NCBI GenBank assembly: GCA_036506155.1
Contig: DASXSF010000153.1
Coordinates: 1-64,000, forward strand
Length of the DNA stretch: 64,000 bases
Reading direction: 5' to 3'
From: DASXRA01 sp036506155
Lineage (GTDB): Bacteria > Actinomycetota > Actinomycetes > Mycobacteriales > Jatrophihabitantaceae
Translations under genes and position numbers: made by a program
The notes under the pieces: generated by a model
What the model saw: the letters and a program-made list of their open reading frames with translations, nothing else
What the model was told of the DNA's origin: nothing
Databases searched by the model: none
Shown here: in pieces, positions 37,118 to 45,557 of the stretch
Layout: every line of letters begins with the position of its first letter
Numbering within the stretch: the stretch's first letter is position 1

Positions 37118-38416
37118 ATGGTGCGACGCCGGATCGTCATCGTCGGGCTCGGCGCGTTGCTGCTCACCGGGGCCGGCAGTGTCGTCGGGCTGCGTCACGG
37201 CTCCGATCACGTCGCGGCCGCGCCCGCGGCGGCCACACCGGTCGATCGGGCGGCCGACAGCATCGCACGCGCGCAGCAGCGGCTGCGCGACGTGCCCGGC
37301 GACTACGACAGCTGGGCCGCGCTCGGCGGGGCATACCTGGAACGTGCCCGCGTCACCGCGGACCCCACCTACTACCCGAAGGCGGAGGGCGCGCTGCGCC
37401 GTTCGCTCATCATTCACCGGGACGGCAACGCGACCGCGCTCATCGGGCTCGGGGCGCTCGCCAACGCCCGGCATGACTTTGCAACGGCCCGCGACCTCGC
37501 CCGCAGCGCGCTGCGGATCGACTCGTACTCCGCGGATGCCTACGGGGTGCTCGCCGATGCGCAGACGCAGCTCGGCAACGCCGCGGCGGCCACGCCGGCC
37601 GTCCAACACATGCTGGATCTGCGGCCCGGGCTCGCCGCGTATGCCCGTGCCTCCTACGACCTCGAACTGCACGGCCGGCTCACGGACGCGGAGTCCCTGA
37701 TGCGGCGCGCGCTCGACGCCGCGGTCGATCCGGCGGACATCGCCTTCTGCCGGTACCAACTCGGCGAGCTGGATTGGCAGACCGGGCGCCTGGAGGCAGC
37801 ATCAGCCGAATACGCCGCAGGGCGCGCTGCCGACCCGTCGTACCTGCCGCTGCTCGAGGGGCAGGCGAAGGTGGCCGCCGCGCTGGGACGGACCGGCGAG
37901 GCGCTCGCCGGGTACGCCGATCTCACCGCGCGATACCCCGCACCTATGTACCTGCTCGAGTACGCCGACCTGCTGCGCGCTGCCGGGCAGCCGGCGCGTG
38001 CCGACGATCAGCTCGCATTGGCCGATGCGGCGCTGCGCCTCTTCGCGGCGAACGGCGGCACGGACGACCTCGGCACCGCGCAATTGGCGCTCGCGCAGAA
38101 TCGACCCGCGGACGCGGTGCGAGCCGCTCGGCACGAGTGGTCCCGCCGCCACTTCGTCGACGTCGCGGACGTGCTCGGCTGGGCGCTCCATGAGGCGGGC
38201 TCCGATGCGCAGGCCCTGCCCGACGCCCGGCGGGCCAGCGCGCTCGGTGCGCGTAACGCCGGTTACCTCTTCCACCTCGGGATGATCGAGCTCTCGCTCG
38301 GCAAGAAGGCCGACGCGCGCCGCGACCTTTCCGCCGCGCTCGCCCTGAACCCGCACTTCTCGCCGCGGTACGCTCCCGTCGCGCAGGCGGCCCTCGACCG
38401 ACTTGGCGCCCCATGA
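37118..38416 (+). CDS. Exported TPR-repeat protein
   Basis: The 432-residue protein has an N-terminal signal/anchor (RRIVIVGLGALLLTGAGSVVG) and then helical TPR units, for example YDSWAALGGAYLERARV, ATALIGLGALANARHDFATARDLARSAL, SADAYGVLADAQTQLGN and YLFHLGMIELSLGKKADARRDLSAAL. TPR proteins act as protein-binding scaffolds. GAGGAGG lies 5 nt before the ATG. It overlaps the metal permease gene by 4 bp (ATGA), so they are coupled. The partner could be the DUF4331 protein or the permease's large extracytoplasmic part; this is inference. Confidence 0.87.
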   Translation: MVRRRIVIVGLGALLLTGAGSVVGLRHGSDHVAAAPAAATPVDRAADSIARAQQRLRDVPGDYDSWAALGGAYLERARVTADPTYYPKAEGALRRSLIIHRDGNATALIGLGALANARHDFATARDLARSALRIDSYSADAYGVLADAQTQLGNAAAATPAVQHMLDLRPGLAAYARASYDLELHGRLTDAESLMRRALDAAVDPADIAFCRYQLGELDWQTGRLEAASAEYAAGRAADPSYLPLLEGQAKVAAALGRTGEALAGYADLTARYPAPMYLLEYADLLRAAGQPARADDQLALADAALRLFAANGGTDDLGTAQLALAQNRPADAVRAARHEWSRRHFVDVADVLGWALHEAGSDAQALPDARRASALGARNAGYLFHLGMIELSLGKKADARRDLSAALALNPHFSPRYAPVAQAALDRLGAP

Positions 38417-39864
38417 GCAGGAGGCTGTGGCTCGGGCTGGCGGCGCTGGGCGTCGCGGGTATCGCCGTGCTGGCGCTGCCGGCGCAGTCCGCGTCGGCGC
38501 ATCCGCTCGGCAACTTCTCGGTCAACCAAGCACTGGCGCTCGACCTCTACCCGAACCGCGTCGACGTAGCCGCCGTCGTCGACCTGGCCGAGTTGCCCAC
38601 GCTTCAGGAGCGCGCCGCCGTCAGCGCCGAGGGCGCGGCCGGCTACAACGCCGGGGTCTGCGTCGCGCTCGCGCACGACGTGACACTGCAGGTGAACGGC
38701 CGCCGTGTCGCGTGGACGGTGCGCCCGACCGGGTTCCAGTACCGGCCGGGGAGCGCTGGGTTGCACACGACGCGGCTGACCTGCGCGCTGCGCGCCGACG
38801 CCGATCTGTCCGCCGCGTCCACAGTGGACGTGACCAACGGCTACCGGGCCGACCGGATCGGATGGCGCGAACTGACCGCCAGAGGTCACGGGGTACACCC
38901 GGTCGACCCGCCGATCCCGGCGCGCTCGATCACGGATGGCCTGCGCTCCTACCCGACCGACCTGCTCGGCTCCCCGCTGGATCAGCGTTCGGCCCGGCTG
39001 CGTGTCCAGCCGGGCGACGGGCCCGCCGCTCTCGGGCCGAAGACCCACCTGAACCGGGGAGACCCGGTCAGCCGCTGGATCGCGAGCGCAGACCGGTCGC
39101 TGGAGGGGCTGGTCGGCGATCGCCTCACCCCGCTGATCGGGATGCTCGCAGTGGTTCTGGCGCTCGCCCTCGGCGCCGGGCATGCCGCGCTTCCGGGCCA
39201 TGGCAAGACCGTGATGGCGGCCTATCTCGCCGGCAAGCACGGCCGTCCCCGCGACGCACTCGTTGTCGGTGCGACCGTGACGCTCACTCACACCGGCGGG
39301 GTCCTCGTCCTCGGCCTGATGCTCACGACCGCCGCCGGACTCGCCGGCGAAGTCGTGCTCAGCTGGCTCGGCCTCGCAAGCGGTGTACTGGTCGCCGCCG
39401 TCGGGACGGCGATGCTCACGGCAGCCCTCCGCCGCCGCCGCGCGTCCGGCCATCACCAAGGCCACGAGCACCACCATCATCATCATGATGATCACGAGCA
39501 CCATGACCACGACCATGACCATCACCACCCGCATCACGCCGGCCGGGGTCGGCGGCTCGGGCTTATCGGCATGGGTGTGGCGGGTGGGCTCGTCCCCAGC
39601 CCGTCCGCGCTCGTCGTTCTGTTGGGCGCGATCGGCCTCGGGCACACCTGGTTCGGGGTGCTGCTCGTCGCCGCGTACGGCGTGGGCATGGCCGGCACAC
39701 TCACGCTCGCCGGCCTACTGCTGATCCGGCTGCGCAACCGCTTCTCAGCGCGCTCCGGGCGAGCGCTGGCCCGGCTGACGAGGCTGGTACCCGCCGGCTC
39801 GGCGGTGCTCGTGCTCTGCGTCGGCCTGGGACTCGCCGGCCGGGCGGCCCTCGCCCTCGGCTGA
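38413..39864 (+). CDS. Nickel/cobalt-type permease with extracytoplasmic domain and His-rich loop
   Basis: The 483-residue membrane protein has a signal sequence, then AHPLGNFSVNQAL, a roughly 200-residue extracytoplasmic region, and about six helices. NiCoT/RcnA-family motifs include GAGHAALPGHGKTVMAAYL (HxxxxGH-like) and THTGGVLVLGLML. A cytoplasmic or periplasmic loop at about 345-376 contains about 20 His with Asp/Glu, an obvious metal buffer. The family includes Ni/Co importers (NixA/HupE) and exporters (RcnA); the His loop and fused domain do not decide direction. It is the third gene of the cassette. Confidence 0.88.
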   Translation: MSRRLWLGLAALGVAGIAVLALPAQSASAHPLGNFSVNQALALDLYPNRVDVAAVVDLAELPTLQERAAVSAEGAAGYNAGVCVALAHDVTLQVNGRRVAWTVRPTGFQYRPGSAGLHTTRLTCALRADADLSAASTVDVTNGYRADRIGWRELTARGHGVHPVDPPIPARSITDGLRSYPTDLLGSPLDQRSARLRVQPGDGPAALGPKTHLNRGDPVSRWIASADRSLEGLVGDRLTPLIGMLAVVLALALGAGHAALPGHGKTVMAAYLAGKHGRPRDALVVGATVTLTHTGGVLVLGLMLTTAAGLAGEVVLSWLGLASGVLVAAVGTAMLTAALRRRRASGHHQGHEHHHHHHDDHEHHDHDHDHHHPHHAGRGRRLGLIGMGVAGGLVPSPSALVVLLGAIGLGHTWFGVLLVAAYGVGMAGTLTLAGLLLIRLRNRFSARSGRALARLTRLVPAGSAVLVLCVGLGLAGRAALALG

Positions 39865-39907
39865 AATCGCTCCCAACCATTTGCACCGCCTCAGACGTTA
39901 GGAACGC

Positions 39908-40429
39908 GTGGATGCGGCAGCCGCGGATGAGCGGGAGGAGTTCGTCGCGTTCGTGCAGGCGCGACAACACCGGCTGCTGCGTTCCGCGTATCTCATCTGC
40001 GGCGACCGGTACCTCGCCGAGAACCTGCTGCAGGGCGCGCTGGTCAAGCTCGCTCTGCACTGGACGCGGGTGCGCACCGGCGACCCGGAGGCGTTCCTGC
40101 GCACCGTCATCTACCGCGACGCCGTGTCGTGGTGGCGGCGACGTCGTCGCGAGCAGCTGACATGGGAGCCACCGGCGCGGGTCGCCCCCGACCCGGGCGA
40201 GGACGCCTCGACCCGGCTGGTGTTCGAGGCGGCGCTTCGGCGACTGACACCGCGTCAGCGGGCCGTCCTCGTGTTGCGCTTCTTCGATGACCTCACCGAG
40301 GCGCGCACCGCCGCGGTGCTCGGGGTGTCGGTCGGCACCGTCAAGAGCCAGACCAGTGTCGCGCTTCGCCGCTTGCAGGGCATGGCTCCGGAGCTTCGCG
40401 ACCTGCTGGCCGCGGGACGGGAGGTATGA
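39908..40429 (+). CDS. SigE-family ECF RNA polymerase sigma factor
   Basis: The 173-residue sigma factor starts with GTG after TTAGGAAC. Region 2 is at about 10-75 (EFVAFVQARQHRLLRSAYLICGDRYLAENLLQGALVKLALHW) and region 4 at about 110-160 (ALRRLTPRQRAVLVLRFFDDLTEARTAAVLGVSVGTVKSQTSVALRRL). This is the TIGR02983-like group of actinobacteria. The stop overlaps the next gene's ATG (ATGA), a usual sign of a sigma/anti-sigma or sigma/sensor pair. Confidence 0.92.
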   Translation: MDAAAADEREEFVAFVQARQHRLLRSAYLICGDRYLAENLLQGALVKLALHWTRVRTGDPEAFLRTVIYRDAVSWWRRRRREQLTWEPPARVAPDPGEDASTRLVFEAALRRLTPRQRAVLVLRFFDDLTEARTAAVLGVSVGTVKSQTSVALRRLQGMAPELRDLLAAGREV

Positions 40430-41577
40430 GGGTGGGCGTCGAGCAGGTCAGCAGGCTGTTCCGGGAATCGGCGGCGGACGTTCCCGCGCCACGCCTGGCC
40501 GAGGCCGCGTGGGCGCAGGCGCTCCGGGTACGCCGCCGGCGCCAGAACATGCTCGCCGGGACCGTCCTCGGGGCGACCGTCGTTACGGCAAGTGCGGTCG
40601 TGGTGGCGGTGCGAGGCGCGAGTGACCACACGCCGGTTGCGCCGCAGACGAGTGCGCCGTCGACCGTTGTAGGCATCCCGCCGGCGCCCGTGGACCGGAT
40701 GCCTGCTACCCCACCGGTCCGCATGGGGACGGCGCTGCCCCGAAACCCGGGCAACCTCGCTGCCGCGCCCGTGCTCGGCAGTGGCGCGATCCAGCGGGCG
40801 GACGCGCTGTACGAGCCGTCCGGCGGGCCGCAGACCGTGTACGTGCTGTCGGGCGGTGCGTTCCATCGGCTCAGCGTGGCGCTGCAGTTCCTCTCGGACC
40901 CCGCGAAGAGGATCGTGTCGCCACTGCGGCCCTCCTCGCTGTCGGCCGACGGCCGGCTCGCGGCGTTCCCGCAACGTGACGACGTGCTCGTGGTGGACCT
41001 GACGACCGCACGCGCCACGCAGGTCAAGATTCCGGGCTTCAACGAGCAGGTGCTGTGGCTGACGTCCGGCTCGCTGCTGGTCGGCCAGCAGGGCGCCGCC
41101 TACCTGGTGAACGTCGATCGCGCATCGGCCACGCGGTTGCCCGGCAGCCTGTCGGTCGCCGATGTGGTAGCCGGCGCCTCTAATGACCGCACGGTGCTCG
41201 AACTCGCCGACACGCCCGGACTGCCCCTGCGTGAATGGACTCTCGGCACCGGCACCCCGCGGGTCGACTCAAAGGTCGATTTCCGAGGGCTGGGCGGGTA
41301 CCGGGTCTCCCGCTGGAGCGGTCCGGCCTGGAGGAGCGGTGATCTCGTGGTGCGCGCAGGCCAGCGCAACGCTTCGAACGCCGAGGTGGTGGTCGTGCTC
41401 GATGCCCTGTCCGGTCGCGTGGTGCGGGTGCTTGCCGCCGCCGCCACGCCGCTCGGCTGGCTGGACCAGCACACCGTCGTGCTGCAGGCGTCGAACGGCA
41501 TCCTCGCCTGGGACGTCGACACCGGCGGGCTGACGTCGATGGCGGCGCCGTTCGACGGCACGCTCGCACTGCCCTGA
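40426..41577 (+). CDS. Single-pass membrane protein with beta-propeller-like exterior, coupled to SigE-type sigma factor
   Basis: The 383-residue protein has a cytoplasmic helical N-terminus (VEQVSRLFRESAADVPAPRLAEAAWAQALRVRRRR), one membrane helix (about 39-62), a Pro/Thr linker and about 280 residues of beta-rich repeats (LSADGRLAAFPQRDDVLVVDLTTARATQV; VWLTSGSLLVGQQ-like units) that look like a WD40/PQQ-type propeller. It probably holds the sigma factor as an anti-sigma or sensor, inferred from the 4-bp overlap. No zinc-type HxxxCxxC anti-sigma motif is present. Confidence 0.75.
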   Translation: MRVGVEQVSRLFRESAADVPAPRLAEAAWAQALRVRRRRQNMLAGTVLGATVVTASAVVVAVRGASDHTPVAPQTSAPSTVVGIPPAPVDRMPATPPVRMGTALPRNPGNLAAAPVLGSGAIQRADALYEPSGGPQTVYVLSGGAFHRLSVALQFLSDPAKRIVSPLRPSSLSADGRLAAFPQRDDVLVVDLTTARATQVKIPGFNEQVLWLTSGSLLVGQQGAAYLVNVDRASATRLPGSLSVADVVAGASNDRTVLELADTPGLPLREWTLGTGTPRVDSKVDFRGLGGYRVSRWSGPAWRSGDLVVRAGQRNASNAEVVVVLDALSGRVVRVLAAAATPLGWLDQHTVVLQASNGILAWDVDTGGLTSMAAPFDGTLALP

Positions 41578-41618
41578 CCCCACGCCGGACGTCATCGCAA
41601 CGATCGGGGTGACCGTCA

Positions 41619-42320
41619 CTACAGCGGGAGCTGGGCCACCAGGGGCTTCGTCGGCTGCGCGGAGCCGCCGGCGGGTTCGCGGCTGAGGCCGAACGCCTGC
41701 GCACCGCGTACCCCGGAGAACAGCTCGGTGGCATCGGTACGACCCGCGCCGACCACGCCGACACTGCGCGGGGTCTGGCCGCGGATGACCCACATCTGAT
41801 AGGTGTGGGCTTTGCCGGGCGGGGGCAGGTTGGCGAGCACCGCGACCGCGTCGTTCCGCGAGGGGGCGGTGACGACAGTGACGCGCCCGTCGCCCGCTGC
41901 CACGCTTTGTAGCCGGGCGTCGGGGGCTGTGAGCACCGCGGCGATCCGCCTCGTCTCCGTTCCGTGGGAACCAGAGTGATCTGCGACGGCGTAGCCGACC
42001 GCACCGGCGCCGGCGAGGGCGACCACCGCGGCCGCCGCGGCGAGCCACCGCCGCCCGGGCCCCGCACGCCGGCGCGGCGGACGCTGGGTCTCCCGCGGGA
42101 GCTGCGGAGTGGCGGCAGCCCGGGCGAGTACCTGCGCGCGCAGCCCCGCGGGCGGCGCCTCGGCGCTTGTCTCTGAAAGCACCGCGATCGTCTCGGTGAG
42201 CTCGGCCACCTCGGCGGAGCAGGCCGGACACTCGGCGAGATGGCGATTGAACCGGGCACGGTCCAGATCATCGATCGCATTGAGCACATACGCGCCGGCG
42301 AGCGTGTGGATATCAGTCAT
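41619..42320 (-). CDS. RskA-type anti-sigma factor
   Basis: The 233-residue protein has an N-terminal anti-sigma domain with the zinc-type motif H27-x3-C31-x2-C34 (NRHLAECPACSAEV). A membrane helix (about 92-112, WLAAAAAVVALAGAGAVGYAV) and an extracytoplasmic RskA domain (AHTYQMWVIRGQTPRSVGVVG) follow. It should bind and inhibit the sigma factor encoded just upstream until regulated proteolysis releases it. The start overlaps the sigK stop by 4 bp. It converges with the SigE cassette. Confidence 0.9.
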   Translation of the reverse strand: MTDIHTLAGAYVLNAIDDLDRARFNRHLAECPACSAEVAELTETIAVLSETSAEAPPAGLRAQVLARAAATPQLPRETQRPPRRRAGPGRRWLAAAAAVVALAGAGAVGYAVADHSGSHGTETRRIAAVLTAPDARLQSVAAGDGRVTVVTAPSRNDAVAVLANLPPPGKAHTYQMWVIRGQTPRSVGVVGAGRTDATELFSGVRGAQAFGLSREPAGGSAQPTKPLVAQLPL

Positions 42321-42931
42321 CGCCAGCTCGCCCCCAGGCAGTCTCGCAGCCGGATGAGCCCGTCTCGCATCCGTGTCTTGACGGTCGGCAGCGGGGCGCC
42401 CAGCCGCTCGGCAACCTCGGGGTAGGTAAGGCCGCGGTAGAACGCGAGCAGGATCGCCTCGCGCTGCAGTTGGGTGAGCGAATCGAGGCAGCGGCGGACT
42501 GCGTGCCGCTCCAGCCGCGCGGTCACCTCCTCGATCACGTCGTCGAACGGCACGCTCGCGTGGGCGGTGCGGCGCTCGCGCTCGGTGGCGGCCTGCTCGG
42601 CGCGAACGCGGTCGACGGCCCGGTGATGGGCGATCGTGAAGATCCAGCCGGTTGCCGAGCCGCGTGCGGGGTCGAAGCGTGCCGCGGTACGCCAGACTTC
42701 GACCAGCGCCTCCTGGGCGACCTCCTCGGCGAGCGCCGAATCGCGAAGCACGCGGCGGATCAGGCCGTAGACGCGAGATGCGACGGCGTCGTACAGCGCT
42801 GCGAACGCATCACGGTCGCCGTCGGCAACCCGGCTCATGAGGGCGTCGACGTCGGCCGGAGCCGTCAGCTGCTGCCGCGTGTGCTCCGGCTCCGTCGTCA
42901 CCTGCCCCCCAGCTGCCGTTGCAGTCACCAC
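42317..42931 (-). CDS. sigK: SigK-type ECF RNA polymerase sigma factor
   Basis: The 204-residue ECF sigma factor has region 2 at about 32-95 (DRDAFAALYDAVASRVYGLIRRVLRDSALAEEVAQEALVEVWRTAARFDP, SATGWIFTIAHHRAVDRVRAE). Region 4 is at about 148-195 (CLDSLTQLQREAILLAFYRGLTYPEVAERLGAPLPTVKTRMRDGLIRL). The pairing with an RskA-type anti-sigma factor matches SigK of Mycobacterium. An ATG or GTG start slightly downstream is possible, as the first 25 residues are unconserved. Confidence 0.88.
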   Translation of the reverse strand: MVTATAAGGQVTTEPEHTRQQLTAPADVDALMSRVADGDRDAFAALYDAVASRVYGLIRRVLRDSALAEEVAQEALVEVWRTAARFDPARGSATGWIFTIAHHRAVDRVRAEQAATERERRTAHASVPFDDVIEEVTARLERHAVRRCLDSLTQLQREAILLAFYRGLTYPEVAERLGAPLPTVKTRMRDGLIRLRDCLGASWR

Positions 42932-43017
42932 ACAGGGTGTTCGGAGCGTAGGCCGCCGCGGATGGGCGCGGCAACGCCCGAGCTGCCCGGCGCGTCGCCG
43001 AGGGCGAGTTCGGCCGG

Positions 43018-43800
43018 CTACCCACCACCGATGACATCGTGGCGTCGCTCATCGGTGGCTGCCGCTTCAACCTCGAGCAGCGACTCCTCGTGGCGAGCTG
43101 CCTCGTACGCGCGACGCCCGCCGCGGATGCCGAACAGCCGCTTCGAGATCAGCAGGTACAGCACGGCGGCGACGTTGACGCTCAGCGCGACGATCTTCAG
43201 CCAGGTGACGTTCTCGGTGATCTCGTAGATCTCCAGCGGGATGAACACCGTCGTCCCTATCACCGCAACGTACTCGCCCCAGCGTTTGAGCGACCAGAGG
43301 CCGATCCCTTCGAACAGTTGCAGTGCGCCGTAGAAGAACAGCCCACCGGCGATGAGGTTCAACGTCGACCGCTTGGCGTTGAGCACCCGCTCGATCGAGC
43401 GGATCGTCGCCGAATCGGAGACGTTGAAGTGGATCTGGTCGAAGAACGGCTTCAGCGACCTGAGATCTTGGTCGAACAGCTCCCGCAAGCTGACCTGTGT
43501 CGACTCCAGGCGTAGTACGGCGACCCCGAGCAGCACGATGATCAGCCCTCGCACCCAACGCTCGATCGCGAGCAGGCGCAGGATGAACGCCGAGCGCAGC
43601 TCCTTGCCACGCAGCAGTACAGGAGCCTGCTCAGCCGGCCCTTCGCCGTGCGGCGGGCCGAGCACATAGTTGCCGCAGCGCAGGCACCGCCACGCCTCGC
43701 CCAGCGGCGTGGAAGCCTCCAGTTTCGCGCGGTACTCCGGCTCTGCGGCCGCATACGTGACGTGGCCCTTGCGCGCGCAGGAGCGCAGGTTCCAATCCAC
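43018..43800 (-). CDS. DUF2127 membrane protein with N-terminal zinc-ribbon-like region
   Basis: The 260-residue protein from the GTG at 43800 starts DWNLRSCARKGHVTY, then WRCLRCGNYVLG, giving a Cys-rich ribbon. Four helices follow (for example FILRLLAIERWVRGLIIVLLGVAVL and NLIAGGLFFYGALQLFEGIGLW) with WGEYVAVIGTTVFIPLEIYE, the DUF2127 signature. The function is unknown. The frame continues upstream to 44523 over gcdH, but that section is a shadow. Confidence 0.82.
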   Translation of the reverse strand: MDWNLRSCARKGHVTYAAAEPEYRAKLEASTPLGEAWRCLRCGNYVLGPPHGEGPAEQAPVLLRGKELRSAFILRLLAIERWVRGLIIVLLGVAVLRLESTQVSLRELFDQDLRSLKPFFDQIHFNVSDSATIRSIERVLNAKRSTLNLIAGGLFFYGALQLFEGIGLWSLKRWGEYVAVIGTTVFIPLEIYEITENVTWLKIVALSVNVAAVLYLLISKRLFGIRGGRRAYEAARHEESLLEVEAAATDERRHDVIGGG

Positions 43801-43850
43801 GGCGCGCAGCCTATTGCGATCGGGTCCCGCCGAGTCTCGAAGTGCGGCTC

Positions 43851-45005
43851 TCAGCGGAACGCGTCGAGGCCGGTCAGCGCCTGACCCAGCACGAGCGTAT
43901 GGACCTCGTGCGTGCCCTCGTAGGTGTACACCGTCTCGAGGTTGAGCGCGTGCCGCAGCACCGGGTACTCGGTGGTGATGCCCGAACCGCCCAGGATCGA
44001 GCGGGCTTCCCGGCAGATATCCAGGGCCGCGCGCACGTTGGCGAACTTGCCGAAGCTGACCTGCGTCGGCGTGATGCGACCGGCGTCCTTCAGTTCCCCG
44101 AGCCGGATCGCGGTCAGCCGAGACAGGTTGAGCGCGACCGCCATCTCGGCCAGCTTGCGCTGGGTGAGCTGGAAGGCCCCGATCGGCTTGCCGAACTGGC
44201 TGCGCGTGGTCGCATAGTCCACGGTGGCCGCCAGCGCGTCGCGGGCCGCACCGGTCACACCCCAGACGATGCCGTAGCGCGCCTCGGTCAGGCAGGCGAG
44301 CGGGGCACGCAGGCCTGTCGCCGCCGGTAGTTGCGCGGACGCGGGCAGCCGCACGTCGTCGAACGACAGCGAACTGGTGACCGACGCCCGCAGCGACAGT
44401 TTGTGGTGGACGTCGGTCGCGGTGAGTCCCGGCGTGCCGGTCTCGACCAGGAACCCCCGGATTCCGTCCGGCGTGCGCGCCCAGACCACGGCAACGTCGG
44501 CGATAGAGCCGTTCGTGATCCACATCTTGGAGCCGGAAAGGATCCAGTCGCTGCCGTCACGGGTGGCCCGGGTGCGCATGGACGCCGGATCGGAGCCCGA
44601 GTCGGGCTCGGTCAGCCCGAAGCAGCCGACCGCCTCGCCGCGTGCCATTGCCGGAAGCCACCGCTCCTTCTGCTCATCGCTGCCGTATGCGTGGATCGCG
44701 AACATGGCAAGCGAGCCCTGGACACTGACGAGCGAGCGCAGGCCCGAGTCGACCGCCTCGATCTCGGCGCACACGATGCCGTACTGCGTGGCGCTCGCGC
44801 CCGGGCAGCCGTAGCCGGAAAGATGCATGCCCAGCACGCCGAGGGCGCCGAACTCGCGCGCCAGCTCGCGGGCCGGCAGCGTGCCGTCCTCGTACCATTC
44901 GCGGATGTGTGGGCGCAGCCGGTCGTCCGCGAACTTGCGCACCGTGTCCCGCAGCAGGCGGTCCTCGTCGGGCAGATCGGCGTCGAGATCGAGCAGGTCC
45001 AGCAT
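43851..45005 (-). CDS. gcdH: Glutaryl-CoA dehydrogenase-like acyl-CoA dehydrogenase
   Basis: FAD enzyme that oxidises and decarboxylates glutaryl-CoA to crotonyl-CoA, which could feed Ccr. The 384-residue protein has SVQGSLAMFAIHAYGSDEQKERWLP, GCFGLTEPDSGSDP, LSGSKMWITNGSIADVAVVWART, KLSLRASVTSSLSFDDV, ARYGIVWGVTGAA and the catalytic Glu in VYTYEGTHEVHTLVLG. These match glutaryl-CoA dehydrogenases closely and exclude the longer methylsuccinyl-CoA dehydrogenase. It is divergent from a MarR gene with 42 bp between starts, a likely control point. Confidence 0.9.
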   Translation of the reverse strand: MLDLLDLDADLPDEDRLLRDTVRKFADDRLRPHIREWYEDGTLPARELAREFGALGVLGMHLSGYGCPGASATQYGIVCAEIEAVDSGLRSLVSVQGSLAMFAIHAYGSDEQKERWLPAMARGEAVGCFGLTEPDSGSDPASMRTRATRDGSDWILSGSKMWITNGSIADVAVVWARTPDGIRGFLVETGTPGLTATDVHHKLSLRASVTSSLSFDDVRLPASAQLPAATGLRAPLACLTEARYGIVWGVTGAARDALAATVDYATTRSQFGKPIGAFQLTQRKLAEMAVALNLSRLTAIRLGELKDAGRITPTQVSFGKFANVRAALDICREARSILGGSGITTEYPVLRHALNLETVYTYEGTHEVHTLVLGQALTGLDAFR

Positions 45006-45047
45006 GTCCCGAGATTACGCGCAAGCTGATGTGCCGATTACTCTGCG

Positions 45048-45554
45048 GTGGTGCTCGCCTTTGACCCGATCGACCGCGCCGGTCTCCTGTGGGCGACGCA
45101 CTGGCCGGACGAGCCGGAGGACGTGTTCGCCGCCATGCGGGCGGTCACGTCGATCATGCGAGCGCAGCAGATCCTGATCGCCGAATTGGACGCGCTGCTG
45201 CGCCCGTTCGGAATCACGTTCAGCCGGTACGAGGCGCTGGTGCTGCTCACGTTCTCTCGACGCGGCTCACTGCCACTGTCGAAGATCGGCGAACGGCTGC
45301 AGGTGCACGCCACATCGGTGACGAACGTGATCGACCGGCTCGAGGCAGCGGGTCTGGTACGCCGCGAGCCGAATCCCCGCGACGGCCGGGGCACCTTGGC
45401 GGTGATCACGGACGAGGGCCGCCACGTGGCCGGGGAGGCGACCACGGTGCTCAATGAGGCGCGGTTCGGACTCAAAGCACTGGATGAGGCCGACCTGAAG
45501 AAGCTGTTCGACATCCTGCGCGAACTGCGGCTGGACGCGGCCGACTTCTCCTAG
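45048..45554 (+). CDS. MarR-family transcriptional regulator
   Basis: The 168-residue protein with a GTG start has the MarR winged helix: FGITFSRYEALVLLTFSRRGSLPLSKIGERLQVHATSVTNVIDRLEAAGLVRREPNPRDGRGTLAVITDEG, with dimerisation helices on both sides. MarR proteins commonly respond to aromatic acids or acyl-CoAs. Divergence from gcdH suggests control of glutaryl-CoA/lysine or aromatic catabolism (inference). It ends 3 bp before the convergent S66 peptidase stop. Confidence 0.9.
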   Translation: MVLAFDPIDRAGLLWATHWPDEPEDVFAAMRAVTSIMRAQQILIAELDALLRPFGITFSRYEALVLLTFSRRGSLPLSKIGERLQVHATSVTNVIDRLEAAGLVRREPNPRDGRGTLAVITDEGRHVAGEATTVLNEARFGLKALDEADLKKLFDILRELRLDAADFS

Positions 45555-45557
45555 CCG

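Noticed and set aside
43801..44523. N-terminal extension of the DUF2127 protein over gcdH
   Set aside because: It is the same strand but another frame of gcdH, rich in Arg and Pro. The DUF2127 protein is complete from the GTG at 43800.
43851..45005. Assigning the acyl-CoA dehydrogenase as methylsuccinyl-CoA dehydrogenase to complete the ethylmalonyl pathway
   Set aside because: At 384 residues it is far shorter than Mcd (about 550) and its motifs match glutaryl-CoA dehydrogenase.
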